A stretch of 13,707 nt of DNA, from the NCBI GenBank assembly GCA_030830765.1, contig JAURMJ010000022.1, forward strand, positions 1-13,707, in the 5' to 3' direction. The notes under the pieces are model-generated. The model was not told the DNA's origin. It saw only the letters and a list, made by a program, of their open reading frames with translations, and did not search any database. The position numbers and the translations under genes are program-made. This document shows positions 6,986-13,707 of this stretch, piece after piece; position 1 is the first letter of the stretch, and every line of letters begins with the position of its first letter. The stretch is from Quisquiliibacterium sp. GTDB taxonomy: Bacteria > Pseudomonadota > Gammaproteobacteria > Burkholderiales > Burkholderiaceae_E.

Positions 6986-7710
6986 GCGAGTCCCCCGTTA
7001 TTGACTTGCCCGCCGGATTGCAGCTACGCATGCTTCAGGATGGCGATATCGATTCAATAGATTCGCTTCATCGTCTGGTGACTCGATCACTGGATGAGTC
7101 CGTCGTGAGACCCGTATCCAAAGACTATTTTGCACGGATACTCCAGGACAATGGCGCGATCGCAGGACTCGAAGCCGACGGTTTGCTCGTCGCTTATGGT
7201 GCCCTGCAGTGCAAGCTCGATGAATACGACGGGGCCAGCTTCCTGGAGGGTCGGACGCAGCCTGGTTTGCAGCTGTACAAACTTGCTGGATCCTCGGTGC
7301 ACCCTGACTGGCGTGGCATGCGACTGCAGCGCCGTCTGATCGACTTTCGGTGTAGGTTGGCGATTGGCGTGCAGGGAGTCTTTGCCACCGTTTCACCGGA
7401 CAATCCGGCCAGTCTGAGCAACTTCCTGGGATGCGGGTTTCAGGTCGAGGCGCTCAGGCGAGTCTATTCGGGGGTTATGCGTTTCGTCCTGTTCAAGTCA
7501 TTGCCGGCAGAAGCACTGCCCGTCCCTGAGCAGGGCGAATGCAGAATGGTCCCGCTCAACAAGATCGACGAACATGTACACCTGCTTGCCTCGGGCTGGA
7601 TCGGCGATGCGCTCGGTCAGGGTGGTCGCATGCTGCGCTACCGGGTTGCCCCTGGCCAGGTGCAGAGCATGGGTCGCGGCAATTCGTGTCGACGCAGCGA
7701 CCTGTCTTGA
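6982..7710 (+). CDS. GNAT-like acetyltransferase, probably frameshifted near its 3' end
   Basis: As written it encodes 242 residues, starting at an ATG that overlaps the upstream stop (ATGA). SSVHPDWRGMRLQRRLIDF (104-122) is the acetyl-CoA-binding motif A (RGxxLxxxL), and SPDNPASLSNFLGCGF (138-153) fits motif B, both standard for GNAT. Substrate unknown. The last residues, GRGNSCRRSDLS, look unnatural. The +1 frame continues with VAAIRVDAATCLECQVNV and runs to a TGA at 7769-7771 that overlaps the ATG of the next gene, matching the other junctions in the cluster. One surplus base, for example in GGG at 7671-7673, would explain this and give a 262-residue product. It sits between a binding protein and a sensor, so it may modify a component of this signalling set. 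Confidence 0.75.
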   Translation: MSESPVIDLPAGLQLRMLQDGDIDSIDSLHRLVTRSLDESVVRPVSKDYFARILQDNGAIAGLEADGLLVAYGALQCKLDEYDGASFLEGRTQPGLQLYKLAGSSVHPDWRGMRLQRRLIDFRCRLAIGVQGVFATVSPDNPASLSNFLGCGFQVEALRRVYSGVMRFVLFKSLPAEALPVPEQGECRMVPLNKIDEHVHLLASGWIGDALGQGGRMLRYRVAPGQVQSMGRGNSCRRSDLS

Positions 7711-7767
7711 GTGCCAAGTCAATGTGAGGTCTTTACACGCTGTGCAAGTGGTTCAGAAAACACAATC

Positions 7768-8538
7768 ATGAACTCCGCTCACCGACCCTTGACCTGGTGG
7801 TTTGCACCGTATCTTGCAGGCACCCTGACGGTGCTTTTGCTGCTGGTGATCGGGTTCGGGCATGGTCGGGTGGTTGACCAGCTTGAGCTGAGGCAACACG
7901 ACCGATTCCGCTTCCATCTGGCGCAGGTCAAGGCCGAAATCGAGACTGGTCTGCGGCTGGGTTTCCCGCTGACCCAGTTTCCAGACGTCCAATCGCTGCT
8001 CAACCGGGCAGAGGATCTCGATGCGGACATTTTCTCGGTTGATCTTTTTGACCGTCATGGGGTCATTGTGTCGACTTCGGATGAAGGAAGTCTTGCAGGG
8101 CGACTTCCGGCACCGCTCAGTGCCGATTGCCAGCAGTCTGATCCCGGGCTGCGGATTGGCCGTGAGGACAACAGTGGCTGGCAGTGCGTCCCAGTCACTG
8201 ACGCGATTGATCAGGGGGTCGGCGGTTTGCTGCTGCGCTACCGAATGACCATGCGCGAGGGCTTGGTTGAAACTGTGGCTGGGCAATGGCCGATGCTTCT
8301 GGGCATTTTGTTGACGTTTTCTTTGCTGGGTTCGTTGGCGAGCTGGTTGTGGCTGCGTCCTCTGGAGAGGCCCTATCTGCGTGTTCTGCGTGACCTTGAT
8401 TCCGGAGAGGCAGGCCGTGGCCGCGAGCTGCCAGAGCCGATTGCGATGTCGGTTGAAAAGCTTGACCAGTTCGAGGCGAGCATCCGGGTCATCGAGAAGC
8501 GAGTCGATGAAATCGATCAACTGGATGCCAGCGCATGA
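7768..8538 (+). CDS. Membrane sensor with HAMP-like linker and no output domain
   Basis: A 256-residue protein. A transmembrane helix (about 12-30) is followed by an extracytoplasmic region (about 31-172), a second helix (about 175-196) and a HAMP-like, then coiled-coil, C-terminus (about 197-252) with no kinase, cyclase or phosphatase domain. Residues 58-104 (IETGLRLGFPLTQF..., then SVDLFDRHGVIVSTS) resemble residues 60-106 of the phosphatase encoded next, so the two sensors are related. The ATG at 7768 is preferred; the GTG at 7711 would add 19 residues with poor coding character. Its stop overlaps the phosphatase start (ATGATG at 8535), suggesting the two proteins are made together and perhaps form a complex. 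Confidence 0.72.
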   Translation: MNSAHRPLTWWFAPYLAGTLTVLLLLVIGFGHGRVVDQLELRQHDRFRFHLAQVKAEIETGLRLGFPLTQFPDVQSLLNRAEDLDADIFSVDLFDRHGVIVSTSDEGSLAGRLPAPLSADCQQSDPGLRIGREDNSGWQCVPVTDAIDQGVGGLLLRYRMTMREGLVETVAGQWPMLLGILLTFSLLGSLASWLWLRPLERPYLRVLRDLDSGEAGRGRELPEPIAMSVEKLDQFEASIRVIEKRVDEIDQLDASA

Positions 8539-11471
8539 TGTTTGAGGATCTGGGTCAACGGCTTTGGCGGCGTTGGACGATCATCCTGCTGGTCTCCTGC
8601 CTGGCATCGGTCTTCGCAGCAGCCTGGTTTGCCGAACAGATTGTCAGGCAGTCCGGCCGGGAGGAGCTTGCCAAGACCGTGGCAGTCGTTGGCAATCAGA
8701 TTGCAGCCGATCTCGAACGGGCGATCGGGTTCGGAATTCCTGTTGCGCAACTGCGCGAAGTCGACAGCTGGTTCAGAAACATAGTGAATGGCAATGCCAT
8801 TCTTGAAAGCATTACATTGACTGATGAGCGCGGAAAACTGTTGGCCAGTCATCATCGGCAATCAGGTTCGGAGCGATCGCCGCAGTCAGTCAGTGATGAC
8901 AAAAGCGCTTCGCGACAGATGCCGATGTTCATCAAGCGACTCAAGCTTGCTGATCAAAAAGATGTCGGAGTGTTGCGAGTGGTCGCGGCTGCACCGGCGG
9001 TGGATTTCGTCGGTTATGCCCTCTGGGTTCTTGCCGGACTTGCCTCAGCAGCGTGTGCAGCGTTGGGGCTGCGCTATCTGGTCCGTACGCGGATCGCGAT
9101 GCCCCTGAGCGATTTGCGCAAGGCCTGTGAAATGCTTGGTCGCTCAACGCTGATGTCACCCAGAGCCCGATCGACAGGGCAGGTGGTCGATCGATTGAGC
9201 GCTGTCATTGCCGGGCGTATCGATAGGGTCACTGAGCGCAGGCGGCAGGCTCTCACCCGCGTCGCAGAGGTCAGGGCAGCGCATTTTGCACCGGGACCAC
9301 TCGCAGAAATCGATGCGCTGCAGGGCCGTTTGCTTGAGTGGAGCGAACTGTCTGCGCAACCGGCTCCGGCAGCGCATTTGGACCCAGCGCGGACATGGAC
9401 CTTGCCACGTCAATTGCGTGCCCTCGTGACAGCTGCGCTCTTGGCTTTCACCGGCTCTGGGCTTCTGGTGGCCCACAGTTTGGGGTTGGTCGCTGAGCAG
9501 GAGCTGATTCGCGAAACAGCGCGCGGACTGAAATATGTATGGCAGGCGGATCTGGGCTTCCAGCTCCCAGGGCTGCTGCGCAAAATGAACATGGTTCGCA
9601 CGCAGAGCGGTGTTGAAGAGACATTGCAGCGGGGCGATTTTGAACGACTGCCTCGCTTGCTGCAGTCCGCAGCCAGCGACGGCGAGTTAATCGCTATTTT
9701 CACTGAACGAGGCTCGCTGATTGCGAGCAATTTCGATCGCAGGAGCAACGCGGGAGTCCGGGAGGCGGAGACGCTCAAAAGACTGGCTGACAATGCAATC
9801 CCGGGGTTTTGGCAAGGGGCAGACCTTAGATTTCTGACCGGTATTGTGGATCGGATGGTCTCTTCGCAAGGTGCGCGCTATCTCGTGGTGATTGCTCATG
9901 CAGCAGACCAGCGATTAGCGCCTGTTCAGACCAAGCTGGGTGTGCGCGTCGCGCTGGCTGACTTACGCGGTCAATCTGTCGGGGACGACGAAGCAGGGTT
10001 GACCCGGCGCTGGCGATCAAATGAGCGGCAGCCTTTCGGGTACCGTGAAGGGAACCAGTCCTTTCTGCTCAACCAGATCCCACTGACGGATCCTTTTGGG
10101 CGCGAAATAGGAACCTTGCTGGCGCGTTTTGATCTCGAGAAGAGTCTGGGTGTCCATGAATGGATCGAGATCCTCTGCGCTCTGGCGCTCGCCGGTTTGG
10201 GCATTGCGTTGTTGTTCCGTTGGGGGGTTGGCGCAGTCGATGCACTAGAGACTCCTGTGTCGCGATTGCAGCGCCTGGCTAAAGCGGGCGACGGCGACAA
10301 GTCATCGGAGCCCGCACCATTGAGTGCACAAGCGGTGTCGTCGACGGTTGAGCGTATTGAATCGATCATGTCCAACTTCGAATTGATGCGCAGGTCTCGT
10401 GACCGCCAGGGCTATCGGCAAAGCCGTTTCATGCGTCATCAGATCAAATCACTCGCTGATCGACTCGCTCCGGATGCGAGCAAGGCGCTGCTCGAAGATC
10501 TCGCCCGGATCGAGTCAACAACGGATGGCGACGCGATGGCTATACCGGGGCGCGCTGATGCAAGTTCTGTTGCAGCAAGCCGGTCTGCACAGGAGGATGA
10601 AATTGGCGTGCTAGCGGTCGGCTTTCAGACCCTGATGGCCCGGGTCGGCGATCAATATGAAGAACTCAATCGCTTGGTGGACGAGTTGCGTGAGGCATTA
10701 CGAGTCAAGACGCAATTTGTTGCGATCCAGCGAGAGTTGGAAATTGCAAGCAAGATGCAATTGGCGATTCTGCCAAGACCTTTTGAGAGTGTGGGCGGCT
10801 TGCGGATCGAGGCGACGATGCAGGCCGCCACGGATATCGGTGGCGACTTCTATGATTTCTTCAAGCTGGACGAGAATCGGGTCGCGTTGGCGATCGCGGA
10901 TGTATCGGGCAAGGGCATTCCAGCCGCCCTGTTCATGGCCGTTTCGCGCACATTGCTTCGTGCGGTTGCCCAGTTCAGCCAAACCCCTGGGGATTGTCTG
11001 GTCAGGCTGAACAATCTCTTGGCTGAAGAAAACGAACGCATGATGTTCGTCACGCTGTTCTATGCGGTTCTTGATTTAAATACCGGACAGTTGAGTTTTG
11101 CCAATGCGGGTCACAATCCACCGCTTCTTTTGCGTGCCAACGGTGAGATTGAGGAAATTGGCCGGGCTGGTGGTACTGCACTTGCCGTCATGGAGGGCCT
11201 GCCGTACACAAACCAGAGCATCCAGGTGAACCGTGGCGACCGACTGTTCCTGTACACCGATGGCGTGACGGAAGCCTTTGATCCGGACCGGAATATGTTC
11301 GGTGTCGAGCGTTTGTACAGCCTGCTGGAGCAGTTGCGGACCATGCCGCTGCAGGAGGTGCCCGCGCAGGTTCTGGCGCAGGTCATTGCGTTTGAGCGAG
11401 GTGGGGAACAAACCGATGACATCACCTGTCTCGTGGCCTCGTTTGATCCCCCGGATTCCCGCGAATCGTAA
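8535..11471 (+). CDS. Multi-sensor SpoIIE-type PP2C serine phosphatase
   Basis: A 978-residue inner-membrane protein. It has a helix at about 15-35, an extracytoplasmic sensor (36-156), a helix at 157-181 and a HAMP-like cytoplasmic segment (182-290). A third helix (293-317), a larger second extracytoplasmic domain (318-544), a fourth helix (545-563) and HAMP-like/coiled-coil linkers (about 570-735) follow. The C-terminal PP2C domain covers about 737-970. Metal-binding motifs are intact: DIGGDFYD (767-774), IADVSGKG (787-794), LYTDGVTEA (906-914) and TDDIT (960-964). ANAGHNPP (856-863) is typical of RsbU/SpoIIE. Known relatives dephosphorylate STAS antagonists, so the STAS protein at 4874 is the likely substrate. 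The start overlaps the sensor gene by ATGA. Confidence 0.9.
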   Translation: MMFEDLGQRLWRRWTIILLVSCLASVFAAAWFAEQIVRQSGREELAKTVAVVGNQIAADLERAIGFGIPVAQLREVDSWFRNIVNGNAILESITLTDERGKLLASHHRQSGSERSPQSVSDDKSASRQMPMFIKRLKLADQKDVGVLRVVAAAPAVDFVGYALWVLAGLASAACAALGLRYLVRTRIAMPLSDLRKACEMLGRSTLMSPRARSTGQVVDRLSAVIAGRIDRVTERRRQALTRVAEVRAAHFAPGPLAEIDALQGRLLEWSELSAQPAPAAHLDPARTWTLPRQLRALVTAALLAFTGSGLLVAHSLGLVAEQELIRETARGLKYVWQADLGFQLPGLLRKMNMVRTQSGVEETLQRGDFERLPRLLQSAASDGELIAIFTERGSLIASNFDRRSNAGVREAETLKRLADNAIPGFWQGADLRFLTGIVDRMVSSQGARYLVVIAHAADQRLAPVQTKLGVRVALADLRGQSVGDDEAGLTRRWRSNERQPFGYREGNQSFLLNQIPLTDPFGREIGTLLARFDLEKSLGVHEWIEILCALALAGLGIALLFRWGVGAVDALETPVSRLQRLAKAGDGDKSSEPAPLSAQAVSSTVERIESIMSNFELMRRSRDRQGYRQSRFMRHQIKSLADRLAPDASKALLEDLARIESTTDGDAMAIPGRADASSVAASRSAQEDEIGVLAVGFQTLMARVGDQYEELNRLVDELREALRVKTQFVAIQRELEIASKMQLAILPRPFESVGGLRIEATMQAATDIGGDFYDFFKLDENRVALAIADVSGKGIPAALFMAVSRTLLRAVAQFSQTPGDCLVRLNNLLAEENERMMFVTLFYAVLDLNTGQLSFANAGHNPPLLLRANGEIEEIGRAGGTALAVMEGLPYTNQSIQVNRGDRLFLYTDGVTEAFDPDRNMFGVERLYSLLEQLRTMPLQEVPAQVLAQVIAFERGGEQTDDITCLVASFDPPDSRES

Positions 11472-11481
11472 TCCTCTCGGT

Positions 11482-11495
11482 CCGGCAGATGCCGG
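11482..11495. terminator. Short GC-rich hairpin between convergent genes
   Basis: CCGGCA-GA-TGCCGG is a perfect inverted repeat 11 bases after the phosphatase stop, in the 101-base gap between convergent genes. It has no T-tract on either side, so it is at best a weak or factor-assisted terminator. Confidence 0.25.
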
Positions 11496-11572
11496 GGATG
11501 CTCTGAAACCGGTGGCTGGATTGCCGCATTGGCGCGCCCCGGGTGTGCGGGCTGAAGGCTCGAGATGGATCT

Positions 11573-12571
11573 TCAGCGCTCCGGCACAAACGCCTGATCC
11601 AGAAACTGCTGCACCGCCCTGAACAGAAGCAGCCGATTGCGTTCCATGATGATCGTGTGGGTGCCCTCACCGATCTCGATCATCTGTCGATACGGCGCGT
11701 TGATCAGTCGGGCAAAGTAGCCCTGCATCATGCTGGCTGGCAGATCGACATCCCACTCGGCATGGACAAGCAGCGTCGGCACGCAGATCTCGCCAGGGTC
11801 GTATTGCGGCCTGCCCTGTGCCCAGTAGTCACGTCGATCCTGCACGACGCCGTTGGGGGCGCGCAGCTGCGGCGGGTTCATTGCCAAGCCGATCGGATCG
11901 GTGGCCATGGTGGCATCGGCCCAGGTGTCAAACCAGCCGGCCGGGATCAGGCCATCGAGCTTGTCAGCCGGCACGTTGGCGACCCAGCGCTCGTGCATCT
12001 GCTCGCGGGTCACGCTGCGCCAGGCCCCAACCGGCTTTTCCGGGTTGCCCGGGTCGATCATCAACCGGTTATCACCGACCCACTGCGGTGCATACAACAC
12101 CAGTTTGTTGACCTTGGCGTTGTTCTGAGCGGTGTACCAGCCCATCAGCGTCGTACCCCAGGACCAGCCTAGAAGATTCAGTTTGTCGATGCCTCGGCGT
12201 GCGCGAATAAAGTCGACCGCGCAGCCGACATCACTGATCGCAACCGGGGCGCTGACGATCGCCGGGTGCTCCTCTGCTGGCGCATCCATCGGTGCAGGTC
12301 GGGTTGAGCGGCCATATCCGCGCACATCCACCAGGTACACGTCGTAGCCATGCGAGGCGATGTAGTCCATCCATGAGAACCCGTTCAGCGTCAGATCGAA
12401 GGCGGTTTCGGCCGGGTAGGTGGCACCGTGGACGAACAGCAGCGTTCGTTCAGGCTCAAAGGAATTCAGGTCGACGGGGTGCTTATTGCGCAGAAACAGT
12501 GAGATATCCGGGTCAGCGGCCGGGATCATGAATTCTTCAGTCGTAAGCGGTGTCTTCGATGTCATGAGCAT
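11573..12571 (-). CDS. Alpha/beta hydrolase with Ser-Asp-His triad
   Basis: A 332-residue cytoplasmic alpha/beta hydrolase with no signal peptide. Strand and oxyanion loop LLFVHGATYP (44-53) precede the strand-loop DVRGYGRSTRP (82-92), which is characteristic of the fold. GWSWG (135-139) is the nucleophile elbow with S137. D274 in HAEWD and H305 in GEGTHT complete the triad. The nucleophile is serine, whereas polyhydroxyalkanoate synthases use cysteine, so it is more likely an esterase, lipase-like or depolymerase-like enzyme; the substrate is unknown. The first ATG at 12571 and another two codons in both lack a clear ribosome binding site. It converges on the phosphatase gene and diverges from urtA, so it shares the intergenic region with the nitrogen-type promoter, but I see no sign that it is controlled by it. 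Confidence 0.85.
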   Translation of the reverse strand: MLMTSKTPLTTEEFMIPAADPDISLFLRNKHPVDLNSFEPERTLLFVHGATYPAETAFDLTLNGFSWMDYIASHGYDVYLVDVRGYGRSTRPAPMDAPAEEHPAIVSAPVAISDVGCAVDFIRARRGIDKLNLLGWSWGTTLMGWYTAQNNAKVNKLVLYAPQWVGDNRLMIDPGNPEKPVGAWRSVTREQMHERWVANVPADKLDGLIPAGWFDTWADATMATDPIGLAMNPPQLRAPNGVVQDRRDYWAQGRPQYDPGEICVPTLLVHAEWDVDLPASMMQGYFARLINAPYRQMIEIGEGTHTIIMERNRLLLFRAVQQFLDQAFVPER

Positions 12572-12655
12572 GCGTCAGGATGGGGCGAGAGGGTGGCGCA
12601 GCCAATCTGATACTCAGGTATGGCCGTAATCAGAGTGTTTTATGCAGAGGCAATT

Positions 12656-12672
12656 TGCACCAAGTCTGTGCG
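12656..12672. promoter_or_regulatory. NtrC-like enhancer site upstream of urtA
   Basis: TGCACCAAGTCTGTGCG contains the dyad GCAC-N7-GTGC (12657-12660 and 12668-12671), the spacing of NtrC sites (TGCACC-N5-GGTGCA). The right half has T in place of one G. It lies about 130 bases upstream of the sigma-54 -24 element, a usual enhancer distance. The TGCACCAAG half recurs at 12822-12830. Confidence 0.5.
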
Positions 12673-12676
12673 AATT

Positions 12677-12689
12677 ACCAGAACCTGGT
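12677..12689. repeat. 13-bp palindrome in the urtA upstream region
   Basis: ACCAG-AAC-CTGGT is a perfect 5-3-5 inverted repeat a few bases from the NtrC-like site. It may be an additional operator; no known consensus is matched. Confidence 0.4.
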
Positions 12690-12792
12690 CGGGAAAATGC
12701 GCGAGAAAACCGGTCACATCCCCTCAGGACGGGTGATCCGTCGCTCAGGCTGAGTCCGCGTTACGAATGGGGAAGCAGCCTGTTTGTATGAA

Positions 12793-12809
12793 CTGGCACG
12801 AAATTCGCT
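12793..12809 (+). promoter_or_regulatory. Sigma-54 (RpoN) promoter of urtA
   Basis: CTGGCACGAAATTCGCT matches the -24/-12 consensus YTGGCACGRNNNTTGCW with one mismatch (C for T in the -12 box). The essential GG (12795-12796) and GC (12807-12808) are separated by exactly 10 bases. The transcript should start near 12820, leaving a leader of about 58 bases before urtA. With the NtrC-like site upstream this indicates activation under nitrogen limitation. Confidence 0.75.
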
Positions 12810-12819
12810 AGATACCTGT

Positions 12820-12835
12820 CGTGCACCAAGGCACG
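12820..12835 (+). promoter_or_regulatory. Hairpin at the 5' end of the predicted urtA transcript
   Basis: CGTGC-ACCAAG-GCACG is a perfect 5-bp stem with a 6-base loop at the expected transcription start. It could stabilise the 5' end of the message. It also contains a copy of the TGCACCAAG half-site of the NtrC-like element, so a downstream regulator site is an alternative. Confidence 0.35.
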
Positions 12836-12877
12836 GTCATCCTTCCTACTCCAACTTTTCCCGACAGGGGGCTAAAC

Positions 12878-13707
12878 ATGCAACGTCGTAACTTTGTCAG
12901 AGCAACTGCGATGTCAGTTGCTTTCGCAGCGGCTGGCCTGAGCGCTGCACCCGCCCTTGCAGCCGACACCATCAAGGTCGGCATTCTCCATTCGTTGTCA
13001 GGCACGATGGCGATCTCCGAGACTGCCCTGAAAGAAACCGCGCTGATGACGATCGAGCAGATCAACAAGGCGGGCGGTGTGATGGGCAAGAAGCTTGAAC
13101 CGGTTGTTGTCGATCCGGCTTCCAACTGGCCGCTTTTTGCCGAGAAGGCTCGCCAACTGCTGACGCAAGATAAAGTTTCCGTCGTGTTCGGCTGCTGGAC
13201 GTCGGTTTCTCGCAAATCGGTGCTGCCAGTCTTCAAGGAGCTGAACGGGTTGCTGTTCTACCCGGTGCAGTACGAGGGCGAGGAACTTGAGAAGAATGTT
13301 TTCTACACCGGCGCCGCTCCCAACCAGCAGGCAATTCCCGCGGTTGAGTATCTGATGAGCAAGGACGGCGGTTCGGCCAAGCGCTTCGTGCTGCTTGGAA
13401 CTGACTATGTCTACCCGCGCACGACCAACAAGATTCTGCGTGCCTTCCTCAAATCCAAAGGGGTGGCCGACGCCGACATCATGGAGGAGTACACCCCGTT
13501 CGGGCACAGCGATTACCAGACGATCATTGCCAAGATCAAGAAGTTCTCCTCCGAAGGCAAGAAGACTGCAGTCGTGTCCACGATCAATGGCGACTCGAAC
13601 GTGCCGTTCTATAAAGAGCTTGGTAATGCCGGGCTGAAGGCCACCGATGTGCCCGTGGTTGCGTTTTCTGTCGGTGAAGAAGAATTGCGCGGGGTGGATA
13701 CCAAGCC
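12878..13707 (+). CDS. urtA: Urea ABC transporter substrate-binding protein UrtA (3' end outside window)
   Basis: The first 276 residues are present and the frame is open at the window edge; full-length UrtA is about 400-430 residues. The ATG has AGGGGG at 12866-12871, 6 bases upstream. The N-terminus QRRNFVRA followed by a hydrophobic stretch ending ALA-A is a Tat-type signal for export to the periplasm. [17 protein letters not shown] and the downstream [38 protein letters not shown] and GSDYVYPRT-like (here GTDYVYPRT) are hallmarks of UrtA, the urea-specific member of the branched-chain amino-acid binding protein family. It delivers urea to the UrtBCDE permease, whose genes would normally follow to the right. 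The sigma-54 promoter and NtrC-like site upstream fit nitrogen control. Confidence 0.95.
   Translation, partial: MQRRNFVRATAMSVAFAAAGLSAAPALAADTIKVGILHSLSGTMAISETALKETALMTIEQINKAGGVMGKKLEPVVVDPASNWPLFAEKARQLLTQDKVSVVFGCWTSVSRKSVLPVFKELNGLLFYPVQYEGEELEKNVFYTGAAPNQQAIPAVEYLMSKDGGSAKRFVLLGTDYVYPRTTNKILRAFLKSKGVADADIMEEYTPFGHSDYQTIIAKIKKFSSEGKKTAVVSTINGDSNVPFYKELGNAGLKATDVPVVAFSVGEEELRGVDTK

Noticed and set aside
7711..7767. GTG start for the sensor directly after the GNAT stop
   Set aside because: The extra 19 residues have poor coding character and are better explained as the shifted end of the GNAT gene in another frame; ATG at 7768 gives the ATGA junction.
7753..8520. 255-residue minus-strand reading frame opposite the sensor gene
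   Set aside because: It mirrors a well-supported membrane sensor gene; its Gln/Arg-rich sequence is typical of an antisense shadow.
11543..12172. 209-residue plus-strand reading frame opposite the hydrolase gene
   Set aside because: Antisense to a gene with a complete catalytic triad; its His/Arg/Gly/Pro-rich composition is typical of a shadow.
1..13707. CRISPR arrays, tRNA or rRNA genes, insertion sequences
   Set aside because: No spaced direct repeats, cloverleaf-like sequences, rRNA-like tracts or transposase frames were found by reading both strands.

Overview
The window looks like a moderately GC-rich proteobacterial chromosome, most likely a betaproteobacterium. The pointers are a DUF6502/DUF5666 gene pair, a stand-alone FMN-binding glutamate-synthase-like protein, and a urea ABC-transporter binding protein (UrtA) behind a sigma-54 promoter. 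This assignment rests on gene families recalled from memory, not on a database search.

Left edge (1-510): a small gene for an 80-residue protein resembling type III secretion needle subunits (EscF/YscF type), preceded by a 15-codon leader ORF. Next to it, on the minus strand, is a short coding-like tail of unknown origin. Region 500-4337 is minus strand and is transcribed right to left: DUF6502 protein, DUF5666 lipoprotein, then the membrane-anchored FMN glutamate-synthase-like protein. A perfect 16-bp tandem duplication lies just upstream of the first gene of this set.

Centre (4874-11471): a plus-strand partner-switching signalling cluster. In order it holds a STAS anti-sigma-factor antagonist, an RsbW/SpoIIAB-type ATP-binding anti-sigma kinase, a lone ABC_sub_bind periplasmic binding protein with a Tat-type signal, a GNAT-like protein, a membrane sensor with no output domain, and a 978-residue SpoIIE/PP2C phosphatase with two membrane sensor modules. 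The last four genes are joined by 4-bp ATGA overlaps, once a probable frameshift near the 3' end of the GNAT gene is allowed for. The likely logic is that the binding protein and the sensors control the phosphatase, which dephosphorylates the STAS protein, which then sequesters the ATP-binding kinase. The final target (a sigma factor or another protein) is not in the window.

Right edge (11573-13707): a minus-strand serine alpha/beta hydrolase, then a 306-bp divergent intergenic region with a GCAC-N7-GTGC NtrC-like site and a near-consensus sigma-54 promoter. These drive urtA, which runs off the end of the window. This layout indicates nitrogen-limitation control of urea uptake.

The most interesting points are the three related sensor modules feeding one phosphatase together with an orphan binding protein, the probable frameshift in the GNAT gene, and the closeness of a needle-like gene to a Btr-type partner-switching set.
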